A DNA stretch of 64,000 nucleotides from contig VGZZ01000010.1 of assembly GCA_016872285.1 (NCBI GenBank), positions 1-64,000 on the forward strand, written 5' to 3'. The stretch's first letter is position 1, and each line of letters begins with the position of its first letter. Of the stretch, positions 1 through 7,344 are shown piece after piece. This stretch comes from SAR202 cluster bacterium (lineage in GTDB: Bacteria; Chloroflexota; Dehalococcoidia; Lucifugimonadales; GCA-2712585). The position numbers were made by a program, and so were the translations under genes. A model generated the notes under the pieces. It was given only the letters and a program-made list of their open reading frames with translations. It was not told where the DNA came from and did not search any database.

Positions 1-477
1 GTTGCCGCCGTCCCACTCGCGTTTGCGCGTGCAGTGACGGCACAACAGCGGGCAGATGTCCGTTATGACAAAAAGCGCCCGGTCAGGGTACCTGTGCACC
101 AGCCCGGGGACCGGCGAATCGTCCCGCTCGTCCAGCGGGTCGTCCTCACCCGCCTCGGGGTGAGTAATCTCTTCAAAGGATGGCAGGGACTGCAGCAATA
201 CCGGGTCGTTGGGGTCGTCGGCCTGGACCAGCGACAGGTAGTAAGGGGTTATGGAAAAGGGGTACTTGACGCTGACCAGCTCCAGCTGCTTCCTCTGAGT
301 CTCCGTAAGCGGATAGACTCTAGCCAGCTTCTCAACGTTATTGAACCGGTTCCTGAAGTGCCATTTCCAGTCGTCCCACTGCTCCTGGGTAGGCTTTAAC
401 GCCTCCCAAATGCGGTCTTTTAAGGTAAGTTTGGGCCTACTACCCGGAGGCTCCTTGATTTGGGTTATGGTGGTCAT
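1..477 (-). CDS. KamA-family radical SAM aminomutase (N-terminal part, cut by window edge)
   Basis: Partial gene: 159 codons from an ATG at 477 run off the left edge in frame. The N-terminal block with WKWHFRNRF resembles the start of lysine/glutamate 2,3-aminomutases. The segment RYPDRALFVITDICPLLCRHCTRKRE holds the CxxxCxxC radical SAM cluster motif followed by the HCTRKR stretch typical of KamA-type enzymes. Family members move an amino group from the alpha to the beta carbon using SAM, PLP and an Fe4S4 cluster; the PLP lysine would lie outside the window. An AGAGGA-like ribosome site precedes the ATG. It is the last visible gene of a minus-strand cluster with two ATP-grasp ligases and a GNAT fragment. 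The substrate (lysine, glutamate or other) cannot be told from this part. The family call is secure; the specific function is not. Confidence 0.88.
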   Translation of the reverse strand, partial: MTTITQIKEPPGSRPKLTLKDRIWEALKPTQEQWDDWKWHFRNRFNNVEKLARVYPLTETQRKQLELVSVKYPFSITPYYLSLVQADDPNDPVLLQSLPSFEEITHPEAGEDDPLDERDDSPVPGLVHRYPDRALFVITDICPLLCRHCTRKREWDGGN

Positions 478-547
478 CAGACTATTCCTCTTTCTTGCTT
501 TTTAGGCCGCGGCCAACGTGCAGGGTTCCACAGGGCAATTCAGGAAG

Positions 548-760
548 TCAGGGCGTCATTCCTTGCGTACCTCCCCCGCTAAAAATCCTGCGTAAGGCAA
601 ACCAGGAATCCCCTATATCATGAAAGTCAGGTATGACGCTCACTTGGATGTATCCCGATGAGCGATAAAACCCCCGGGCGGGACGGTATTTCCGGGACGG
701 CCAACTATCAGCGGCCGCCATTTTCTCGGCCTTCCTATGAAGCGCGTATCGCGGCGTCAT
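548..760 (-). pseudogene. GNAT acetyltransferase, C-terminal remnant
   Basis: A 70-codon frame ends like a GNAT acetyltransferase: PARGFYRSSGY matches the conserved A-R-x-F-Y-R-x-x-G-[FY] segment near the C-terminus, followed by an IPDFHDIGDSW stretch and a short basic tail. Complete GNATs are about 140-170 residues. The acetyl-CoA binding loop (R/Q-x-x-G-x-G/A) and the first strands are absent, so about half the domain is missing. Its ATG lies inside the 3' end of the upstream ATP-grasp gene (26-base overlap), as in a coupled operon, so an internal or 5' deletion of a once complete gene is likely. The residues before the homologous part (MTPRYALHRKAEKMA) could be leftover N-terminus. It is probably not functional, but a sequencing deletion is possible. 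Confidence 0.6.
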
Positions 761-1763
761 GGCTATGAGATCTGGCTCCTTCTAGAGCAAGCTCCATAAT
801 TTGTCCCACCAGGTCCTTATATGTCATCTCGCAGGTCCTGGACTGCAAAGCCAGGCCCGCGCCGGGGGATAGGTCCGGGTTTGGGTTCACCTCCAGGAGA
901 TGCAAGCGTCCCGCGACGTCCCCCCTAAGGTCCACCCTGGCGTAATCAGGCGCCCCGACGATCCGGTGGGCCGACAGGGCCATCGCCTCGATTTCCCGCA
1001 TTGTCTCCTGCTCCACCAGCGCCGGGCAGACCGGCGTCGCCTTCTTGTATGCCGGGTCGCTGGTTGTCCACTTCGACGCGTAGGTCAGTATGCGAGGACC
1101 AGGATAGTCCTCAGCGTAAACAATCTCAGACGGCGGCAAGACCCTGGGGTTTTTCCCTCCAAGAATGGAAGCGTTAAACTCCCGGCCCGGCAAGAACAGT
1201 TCCACCAGCGCGGGCTGCCGGTACGTCTCGACTATAAACTCAACCTGTCGATCCAGTTCGCTGACGTTATATACAACGCTGGAGAAGTTGCAGCCCTGGG
1301 AGGCATCCTCCCGTGCCGGCTTTACGATCACTGGGAACTCCAGGCGGAACTGCCCTGGTTCCACTTTCTCGAACACCTGGTAATCAGCCGTCAGCACACC
1401 AAAGGAGCGCAGCCGCTCCTTGGTCCTGGCCTTGTCCAGACAGAGCGCGAGGGTGGAAGAAGCCGCTCCGGTAAAGGGCCGGCCCATATCCTCCAGCACT
1501 TCGGCTAGCTGCCATTCAGTATCGGAATCGTCCCCGAAGCCCTCAAAAAGATTAAAGAACACGTCCGCGTCGCAGGCGCGCAGCTTTTCAACGGCGCTAG
1601 CCAGCGGGGGCTCCAGTCCCAAAAGGGTTGTGGTATAGACCAGGGCGTCCAGCGATTCCTTGATGGCCGCCACTGACTCCATAACGCCGGCAATGGCCGC
1701 CTTGTCGCCGCGGGTCCACCGTTTTGAGGGAGCAGGCTGGTTATAAATGACCGCCACTCGCAA
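735..1763 (-). CDS. ATP-grasp ligase, D-Ala-D-Ala ligase-like (second of tandem pair)
   Basis: A 342-residue ATP-grasp protein. A preATP-grasp domain (about residues 1-100) contains DVFFNLFEGFGDDS, then LALCLDKARTKERLRSFGV, then the nucleotide-binding part with FPVIVKPAREDASQG and ALVELFLPGREF. The C-terminal metal site is HLLEVNPNPDLSPGAG, the E-x-N motif of D-alanine-D-alanine ligases. It should form an amide bond between a carboxylate (activated as acyl phosphate) and an amine. The start is a TTG at 1763, six bases after the stop of the paralogue upstream, so the pair is co-transcribed and probably coupled. It resembles that neighbour throughout (shared LALCLDK block, YRQPALVE segment), so the two arose by tandem duplication. 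It is unlikely to be the cell-wall Ddl given the pairing with a KamA-type enzyme; the substrate is unknown. Confidence 0.85.
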   Translation of the reverse strand: MRVAVIYNQPAPSKRWTRGDKAAIAGVMESVAAIKESLDALVYTTTLLGLEPPLASAVEKLRACDADVFFNLFEGFGDDSDTEWQLAEVLEDMGRPFTGAASSTLALCLDKARTKERLRSFGVLTADYQVFEKVEPGQFRLEFPVIVKPAREDASQGCNFSSVVYNVSELDRQVEFIVETYRQPALVELFLPGREFNASILGGKNPRVLPPSEIVYAEDYPGPRILTYASKWTTSDPAYKKATPVCPALVEQETMREIEAMALSAHRIVGAPDYARVDLRGDVAGRLHLLEVNPNPDLSPGAGLALQSRTCEMTYKDLVGQIMELALEGARSHSHDAAIRAS

Positions 1764-1768
1764 CGTGG

Positions 1769-2779
1769 TTATTTCACACCTACCAGTTCACAGCGTTCCA
1801 GGGCGGCTTCCAAGATACCCCCAATTAACTGGTTGTAGCTTTGGCCCATGAGTCCTGCCATAATCGGCAAGTCGCTATAAACCGGCGATAACCCCGGCAG
1901 GGGATTCACCTCAAGAAAATAGGGTCGATTTTTTCCATCGACCCGGAAGTCAAATCGCGCCATGTCTCTGCATTGCAGTCCTTTATGCAAAGCCAGCGCC
2001 ATGCCCTCTATCTCCTTCAGCGTCTGCGGGGGCAAATGCGCCGGACAGCGATACGACACCAGCCGCTGCCAGTCCCGTTTCACCTCCAGCGTATACATGA
2101 AATTGTCCCCCGCGCCGTTGCGCGGCACCACCTCCATAACTCCTGCCACCTGCGGCGGGCGATTTCCCGTAACCCCTACTGTTATCTCCTTGCCGGCGAT
2201 GAACTCTTCCACCAGAGCGGGCTGCCTATACATCCTATGTACGGCTTCAACCGACGCCGCCAGGTCTTCCAGATTTCCCACTTTAGAAGTGAGCCGGATA
2301 CCCTTGCTGGAACCTTCAAAAGCTGGCTTGACAACCAGAGGCAGGCTAAGTCCATCAGCTAGGGCCAGGTCAACGGCCTGCGTATGATCTAAAACAGCGT
2401 AGCGCGGCGTCCTGACTCCCAGGGACTCGGCCACTCTCTTGGTGAGGGGTTTGTCCAAACAAAGCGCCAGGGTCAGCGGGTCAGCCCCGGCGTATGGGAT
2501 CCTTAGCATCTCCAGGACGCCGGGCACCTGCGCTTCACGGCTTCGATAGGTGCCGCGGCCTTCGGAAATGTTGAAGACAAAGTCTACCTTCTCGTTCAGG
2601 ACCGACTGCAAAAACTCGATCCCGCCTCCCAGACGTACCACCTTGTGCCCCAGCCGCTCAATTTCGCCAGCCAGGGCGTCAATGGTATCCGGAGGGTCAC
2701 ACTCCTCGGTCTCGTCCTCCGGAGCGCCCGGGCGTACCTCTACCGCGGTCTTCAGGTCGTAGGTGAGCCCTATCTTCAA
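1769..2779 (-). CDS. ATP-grasp ligase, D-Ala-D-Ala ligase-like (first of tandem pair)
   Basis: A 336-residue member of the D-Ala-D-Ala ligase-like ATP-grasp group. Visible motifs in order are VDFVFNISEGRGT (N-terminal domain), LALCLDKPLTKRVAESLGV, LPLVVKPAFEGSSKGI (ATP-grasp lysine and glycine-rich loop), ALVEEFIAGKEITVGV and YFLEVNPLPGLSPVYSD (metal-binding E-x-N). A TTG start at 2779 is preceded by a strong GAGGAGAGG ribosome site. It heads the minus-strand cluster that continues with a paralogous ATP-grasp gene, a GNAT remnant and a KamA-like aminomutase. Inference: the two ligases may condense an unusual (for example beta-) amino acid with another substrate. A plain Ddl role is less likely because no mur genes are nearby. 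The family call is strong. Confidence 0.87.
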   Translation of the reverse strand: MKIGLTYDLKTAVEVRPGAPEDETEECDPPDTIDALAGEIERLGHKVVRLGGGIEFLQSVLNEKVDFVFNISEGRGTYRSREAQVPGVLEMLRIPYAGADPLTLALCLDKPLTKRVAESLGVRTPRYAVLDHTQAVDLALADGLSLPLVVKPAFEGSSKGIRLTSKVGNLEDLAASVEAVHRMYRQPALVEEFIAGKEITVGVTGNRPPQVAGVMEVVPRNGAGDNFMYTLEVKRDWQRLVSYRCPAHLPPQTLKEIEGMALALHKGLQCRDMARFDFRVDGKNRPYFLEVNPLPGLSPVYSDLPIMAGLMGQSYNQLIGGILEAALERCELVGVK

Positions 2780-3260
2780 CGTCCTCTCCTCAATTAGTTT
2801 TCTATGGCGTTGGACTATGCGAAAACAGAGAAGGACATAGGTATAGAAATTTGCCGGGGCTTAAACCTGAGGTAGGACGAGGGACAAAGGGAGAGCGCTA
2901 AACGATTGGAACTCTTAAAAAATGGAGCAATGGATATCGAAAGAAAACGGGGCGTGAGTACACTGTCCTTCAAAATCTGGCCTGCGTTCGCCGCTATGTT
3001 ACCTGGCCACCGCCGAGATACTTTCATCTCAGCCCAGTTTTTTCTTTCTCCTGAAGGCAGTGAAATAGTACTAAAAAAACCTTGCCACAATATACCACCG
3101 TTGTCAAGGCATTTATCATCGATTTTATAAAAGTGCCAGGACAGATTTTATACCAGTTTTTTAATCGGCCATTTCCTCTGACAAACCTTCTTTACGGTCT
3201 CCTTATCCAGGCAGTATATCCTTCCATCCAAAGTTGCGCTATAATTTTATCCATGCCACT
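2780..3260. other. Intergenic region between divergent genes
   Basis: About 480 bases separate the minus-strand ATP-grasp cluster from the plus-strand metal block. Open frames on both strands here overlap each other and have no recognisable domains, so no gene is called. The region is richer in A/T than its surroundings and should hold divergent promoters. TATAAT at 3240-3245 is a good -10 hexamer for the plus strand and sits 15 bases before the ATG at 3261, giving a very short leader. A matching -35 is not evident. No RNA gene or repeat was recognised. Confidence 0.4.
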
Positions 3261-3701
3261 ATGACGCGGACCTTTATACATAAACTCTTCCATGGTCTTG
3301 GCAAAGTCGGAGCGGCGTCCATAGCCGCCTCCCTTATCCTGACGTCCTTCGGTCCCGCCCTGGACCACCACTTCCCGGAACGCAACCCCTTCCACCTCCA
3401 CCTATATCCCCACACATCCTCACCGCCCTCCTCCCATTCTCACCCCTACCAGGCGCCTCACAGCCACACCGCCCATAGCCACGACTCCCCCGAGTCCAAC
3501 GCTTTTTCCAGCGAGACGGTGTATCTCTCACCATCAGACGGTATTAGCCGTGCTGTCTCCATGACTCCTCCCATCCCTGCCGAGCAAGCTCCCATGTATT
3601 CTGACGGCGGCATCGCCGACAATCTGTTCCCCCTCCCATCTGACAATCTTCTTCAGTACACCAGCCACATATCCCTGGCCAAGAAGCCGCCTCGATCCTG
3701 A
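3261..3701 (+). CDS. His-rich exported protein of unknown function
   Basis: A small protein (146 residues from the ATG at 3261; an upstream ATG at 3234 is in frame but overlaps the likely -10 box). The N-terminus has a positive stretch and a hydrophobic segment (VGAASIAASLILTSFG), a probable signal peptide or anchor. Residues about 30-80 hold clusters of histidines with serines and prolines (DHHFPERNPFHLHLYPH, SHSHPY, HSHTAHSHD). Such sequences often bind zinc, copper or nickel. The gene opens a plus-strand run with a CopC-CopD protein, a Fur-type regulator and a ZnuABC importer, so a metal-buffering or sensing role outside the membrane is a fair inference. No domain family was recognised and the C-terminal half is not informative. 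It could be a fast-evolving lineage-specific gene. Confidence 0.55.
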   Translation: MTRTFIHKLFHGLGKVGAASIAASLILTSFGPALDHHFPERNPFHLHLYPHTSSPPSSHSHPYQAPHSHTAHSHDSPESNAFSSETVYLSPSDGISRAVSMTPPIPAEQAPMYSDGGIADNLFPLPSDNLLQYTSHISLAKKPPRS

Positions 3702-3790
3702 GCTCCTCTTCCCTCTTCCAGAACCCTTCGGAGGCAATTAGCCGCTGAAGGGTGATTGCCACACACATTTATATATAGAGGAGCCGTCCT

Positions 3791-4423
3791 ATGTTTTCGT
3801 GGAATAGACCTGCTCTTGCCGCTGTCCTCTTAGCCCTCCTGGTCCTGGCGCTCAACCTCGCCGTCGTCCAGGCCCATGAGCGGCGAAACGTTGGTCCCTA
3901 CAAGTTCGTCGTCGGCTGGGATGCGGAACCAGCTTACGAAGGCCAGAGGAACGGCGTTGGCGTGCGCATCACCGCATCCAACACGACACAGCCCGTCGAA
4001 GGCGCCCAGGAAACCTTGCAGGTGGAAGTGACCCACGTCCCTTCGGGTGCCAGGCAGACTTCACTTATGCGCGCAGTCTTTCGAGACCCCGGCCACTACA
4101 CCGTGGACATCCTGCCGACGGCCCCCGGCCAGTACCGCTTCCGGTTCTTCGGCACGGTGGGCGGCACGACGGTGAACGAGACCTTCGAGTCGGGTCCTAA
4201 CACTTTCGACGACATGGAGGCCATAGACGCCATCCAGTTCCCCGAAAAGCTGGCGTCCCTCCGCCAGATCGAAGGCGCGGCCCGCGGCGCCCAGACCGCC
4301 GCCTCCGAAGCTGATGACAAAGCCTCCAGCGCTCAGGTCTTGGCCGTGGCTGGCATCGCCTTGGGCGTAATCGGCCTCATCGCCGGCGGCGCGGGCCTCT
4401 GGCTCGCCTTGCGCAGAAAATAG
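3791..4423 (+). CDS. Exported, C-terminally anchored protein of the copper block
   Basis: 210 residues. A signal peptide (LAAVLLALLVLALNLAVVQA) would be cleaved after A-x-A to leave His as the first mature residue (HERRNVGPYKF). The middle part reads as a beta-sandwich exported domain with no cysteines (VEVTHVPSGARQTS, FRDPGHYTVDILPTAPGQYRF). A predicted coiled/helical stalk rich in Ala and Glu (about 155-180) leads to a C-terminal membrane helix (VLAVAGIALGVIGLIAGGAGLWLALRR). The following gene is a CopC-CopD fusion whose mature N-terminus is also His. An N-terminal His is a copper ligand in CopC and in histidine-brace enzymes, so copper binding is proposed by inference only. The layout resembles the 182-residue protein at 14742. 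A strong terminator follows immediately. Confidence 0.7.
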   Translation: MFSWNRPALAAVLLALLVLALNLAVVQAHERRNVGPYKFVVGWDAEPAYEGQRNGVGVRITASNTTQPVEGAQETLQVEVTHVPSGARQTSLMRAVFRDPGHYTVDILPTAPGQYRFRFFGTVGGTTVNETFESGPNTFDDMEAIDAIQFPEKLASLRQIEGAARGAQTAASEADDKASSAQVLAVAGIALGVIGLIAGGAGLWLALRRK

Positions 4424-4431
4424 TTTTAAGA

Positions 4432-4465
4432 AAAGCGGCCAGGCACGCGCGTGCCTGGCCGCTTT
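4432..4465 (+). terminator. Perfect 17-bp inverted repeat, probable terminator
   Basis: Two perfectly complementary 17-base arms (4432-4448 and 4449-4465; AAAGCGGCCAGG... paired with ...CCTGGCCGCTTT) start 8 bases after the stop codon at 4423. The stem is very GC-rich and flanked by AAA/TTT, so it could end transcription in both directions, although the T run is short. It lies between two genes of the metal block, so it may only lower downstream expression. Because its right arm would be the first codons of a GTG start at 4451, the ATG at 4487 is the better start of the next gene. Confidence 0.7.
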
Positions 4466-4486
4466 ATCTGTAACCGCGGGGTGCCT

Positions 4487-6778
4487 ATGAAATTCTCTTT
4501 ATTGACCCCTACACGAGTTGTTCTAGCAGCCCTTTTGCTGGGTCTGGCCGCCCTCTTCTCGCTTCCCTCCGCCGCGCCCGCCTCTGCCCATGCCAACCTC
4601 ATCCAGTCCGGACCTGCCCCTGACTCGGTCCTGGACTCGACTCCGGCCGGCATTACCTTACGGTTCAGCGAGCCTATCGCTCCGTCCTTCAGCTCTATCG
4701 AAGTCCTGAACGCCGCGGGGCAGCGCGTGGACCAGCGCGCCCTGCGATTCGACGCCAACGACTTGACGCTTATGGCGCTGGACCTGCCTGTCCTGCCCAA
4801 CGGCACCTACACCGTCGTCTGGCGCAACCTCTCCACGGTGGACGGCCACTCGGTCAGAGGCAGCTTCGCCTTTTCCATCGGCGAGCCGCTTACACCCCAG
4901 GAGCCGGTGGAATCCGAGCCAGGGTTGTTTCAGTCTCCAGCCTCGCCTCCGATACGATGGCTCGTTCTCCTAAGCGGGATGGTCATGGTTGGCGGCTTGG
5001 CTTTCTACACTCTGGTGTTGTCGCCATTCTTCTCGAAAAACTCCACAAGCCCACAAATACGGAAACTCGGCCAGTCCCTAAAATCCCAAGCGCTGAAAAC
5101 TTCGCTTCTGATGGCGCTCCTCTTTCTCGCAGCTTCCGCAGCCCAGCTCTTGGTCCAGGCCTCCACAGCCGCCGACACGACCTTCCTCAAGGCCTTCGGC
5201 AGTCCCCTGCGTACGGCCCTTCGCGACACCGAATGGGGCCATCTTTGGCTTTGGCGGACTGGACTGGGCCTTGCCCTTGTCCTCACCCTGGGCTGCCTAT
5301 CGTTTAAAGCCTTCCAGTCCTCCGACGCGAAACGTGAAAGCATCCGTGTATATCTCGAAACCTTCGGCCCCTACCTGGCCCTGGCCCTTGGCTGCGCCTC
5401 CCTCTTCGCCATCAGCATGGCCAGCCACAGCGCCGCCCTTACCGATATTAAGGCCGCCGCGGTCTTCACCGATTACAGCCATCTGCTGGCTTCCGCCTTC
5501 TGGGCCGGAGCCCTGGTCCATCTGGCCCTGGCCCTGCCCCTCTTCTTTAAGTCCCTCAACCCCTCGGAACGTCAGACCGCCCTGGCCTCCCTGACGCCTC
5601 GATTTTCCATCATCGCGACCTTGAGCGTCGGGACGCTCATCATCACCGGCCTCTACAGCGCCTGGATGCACGTCGGCTCCTTTTCCGCTGTCGACACTCC
5701 CTATGCATACACCCTTATCGCGAAGACTGTCATTATCCTGCCTCTCCTCGCCTTCGGCGCCCTCAACATCCTCTGGGTGCGCCCTCGATTAAAGGGTAAC
5801 TCTGCGGCCAGCCTCTGGCTAAGAAGGTTTGTGATAGGCGAAACCGTCCTGGTGGTCCTGGTGGCGCTGTCCGTCGGTTTTCTCACAAGCCTGGAGCCCG
5901 CCAGGCAGGCGGACGAGTCCGACGGCGTCTCAGGCGCGGGCATACGGTTGAGCGACACCGTCGAGGGCATCAATGTCACCCTGCGCGTCGAGCCTGGGCA
6001 GATAGGCGTGAACCGCGCCTCGGCGGAGCTTCGAGACGCCGGAGGGACGCCCGTCGGCAACGCGTCGCAGGTGGAGGTCACCTTCGCTTATCTGGAGGCC
6101 GACGTCGGCGCGTCGACTCTAACCCTATCCAACCAGGGCCGCGGGATTTACGTCTCGGACTCCGCCTTCCTCAGTCTCCAGGGCCAGTGGCAGGCTGAGG
6201 TGACAGTCCGCCGCCCCGACGCCTTTGATACCCGCACCGCCTTTCGATTTGCTGTCGCCGCTCCGGGCCAGGCTGTCGGTGGCGCCGCCCCGGAAGAGGA
6301 CATCGCCAGACTGCTTCTGGGCATCGAGATCATTTTGATGGGAGCGCTCTTCGTATCGGTGGGCATCGCCGTCGGCGGCTGGTTTACCGGCAGGGGGGCG
6401 GTCCTTGTGGGGCCGGGCGTCGTGGCGGCCATCTTCGGGGTCTCACTAATGTTCAACAGCGGCGCTTTCTCGGACGAGGAAATAACCACAGGCCCCTTCC
6501 CGCCCAACGCCGAGTCGCTGGCTAAAGGCAAGGCTTTATACCAACAGCACTGCATCGCCTGCCACGGCGTCGGCGGCCGGGGCGACGGCCCCGCCGCCGG
6601 CGGACTCAGCCCGCCTCCCCTGGACCTGACGGTACACGTGCCCCTGCACACCGCCCAGGAGCTGCTCGGCTTCATCGAAAACGGAATCCCCGGCACCGCC
6701 ATGCCCGCCTTTGACGACGTACTCTCATACGAAGAGAAATGGCACCTTATCAACTACATCAAGTCTCTGGCCGAATGA
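4487..6778 (+). CDS. CopC-CopD-cytochrome c fusion, copper resistance/import protein
   Basis: 763 residues from the ATG at 4487. After a signal peptide ending A-S-A, the mature protein begins HANLIQSGPAPDS, the CopC copper domain, with the second ligand pair visible in STVDGHSVRGSF. A CopD-like region follows with about eight membrane helices, including a TYSHL-type site (FTDYSHLLASAFWAGALVHL). After it come a beta-rich extracytoplasmic segment (about 480-600), two more membrane helices and a C-terminal class I cytochrome c domain with CIACHG (haem attachment) and a probable Met ligand in GTAMPAFDD. YcnJ-type CopC-CopD fusions are known; the added cytochrome domain is unusual and suggests that copper transfer or redox change is linked to electron transfer. 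Single polypeptide, no frameshift seen. It sits after an exported protein and before a Fur-family regulator. Confidence 0.9.
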   Translation: MKFSLLTPTRVVLAALLLGLAALFSLPSAAPASAHANLIQSGPAPDSVLDSTPAGITLRFSEPIAPSFSSIEVLNAAGQRVDQRALRFDANDLTLMALDLPVLPNGTYTVVWRNLSTVDGHSVRGSFAFSIGEPLTPQEPVESEPGLFQSPASPPIRWLVLLSGMVMVGGLAFYTLVLSPFFSKNSTSPQIRKLGQSLKSQALKTSLLMALLFLAASAAQLLVQASTAADTTFLKAFGSPLRTALRDTEWGHLWLWRTGLGLALVLTLGCLSFKAFQSSDAKRESIRVYLETFGPYLALALGCASLFAISMASHSAALTDIKAAAVFTDYSHLLASAFWAGALVHLALALPLFFKSLNPSERQTALASLTPRFSIIATLSVGTLIITGLYSAWMHVGSFSAVDTPYAYTLIAKTVIILPLLAFGALNILWVRPRLKGNSAASLWLRRFVIGETVLVVLVALSVGFLTSLEPARQADESDGVSGAGIRLSDTVEGINVTLRVEPGQIGVNRASAELRDAGGTPVGNASQVEVTFAYLEADVGASTLTLSNQGRGIYVSDSAFLSLQGQWQAEVTVRRPDAFDTRTAFRFAVAAPGQAVGGAAPEEDIARLLLGIEIILMGALFVSVGIAVGGWFTGRGAVLVGPGVVAAIFGVSLMFNSGAFSDEEITTGPFPPNAESLAKGKALYQQHCIACHGVGGRGDGPAAGGLSPPPLDLTVHVPLHTAQELLGFIENGIPGTAMPAFDDVLSYEEKWHLINYIKSLAE

Positions 6779-6785
6779 GCAGATA

Positions 6786-6815
6786 TTGACATGCGTGCGA
6801 GAAATCATGTAATAT
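6786..6815 (+). promoter_or_regulatory. Sigma70-type promoter of the fur-znu block
   Basis: TTGACA at 6786-6791 and TAATAT at 6810-6815 are separated by 18 bases and lie 28 bases before the ATG of the Fur-family gene. The match is good for a vegetative promoter. No clear 19-bp Fur/Zur palindrome was recognised, so autoregulation is only a possibility. Confidence 0.6.
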
Positions 6816-6842
6816 GTGGATAATTGAGAGTATGTATCAATA

Positions 6843-7283
6843 ATGGTCTCAGAAAAGCACATAACCATCTCCCAGCTTGAGGAGCCTTTCGCCCGCCGCA
6901 CCTCCTCCCGCCGCGCCGTCCTTGACGCTGTCGCCGCATGGCCCGGCCACTTCTCCGCCGAGGAGCTTTGCAAGACCGTCCCCCGCGCGGGCCGCGCTAC
7001 CGTCTACCGTACCCTGGCATCCCTGCAAGAAGCCGGCATCCTCTGCCGCGTCATGGTAGACAACGGCTCGCCACGATACGAGTTGGGCGGCGGCAGGCAC
7101 CACCACCATCTGGTCTGCGTCGACTGCGGCCAGGTACAGGACATCGCCGGCTGCGGCCTCGACGATTTTGTCGAGCGCGTGTCCCGGCGCTTCGGCTACG
7201 AGACTGAGGGCCACCGACTGGAGGTCTATGGACGGTGCGCCAGGTGCCGCGATACTAACGGAAAAGAAGGAACACCGCCTTAA
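6843..7283 (+). CDS. Fur-family metal-responsive transcriptional regulator
   Basis: 146 residues, usual length for the family. The N-terminal winged helix contains RRAVLDAVAAWPGHFSAEEL and GRATVYRTLASLQEAGIL, the recognition-helix consensus of Fur/Zur/PerR. The C-terminal dimerisation part has the histidine cluster GGGRHHHHLVCVDCGQVQDI with the first CxxC (CVDC) and a second CxxC (CARC) near the end, giving the structural zinc site. The gene is followed by a ZnuABC-type importer with only a short gap, so control of zinc (Zur) or manganese uptake is likely. Fur (iron) or PerR roles cannot be excluded from sequence. It has its own promoter upstream. Confidence 0.9.
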   Translation: MVSEKHITISQLEEPFARRTSSRRAVLDAVAAWPGHFSAEELCKTVPRAGRATVYRTLASLQEAGILCRVMVDNGSPRYELGGGRHHHHLVCVDCGQVQDIAGCGLDDFVERVSRRFGYETEGHRLEVYGRCARCRDTNGKEGTPP

Positions 7284-7344
7284 ATCTTAGCCTCTCTTTT
7301 TTTGAAGTTTAGTGATACTACATCTCATTAATAAGGAGACAGCA

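Noticed and set aside
900-1508. 202-codon plus-strand frame over the ATP-grasp gene
   Set aside because: It lies opposite a gene with intact ATP-grasp motifs, has no domain and shows the Arg/Pro-rich composition of a GC-rich shadow frame.
2815-3130. Overlapping frames on both strands in the intergenic gap
   Set aside because: The two frames occupy the same bases, have no ribosome site and no recognisable domain.
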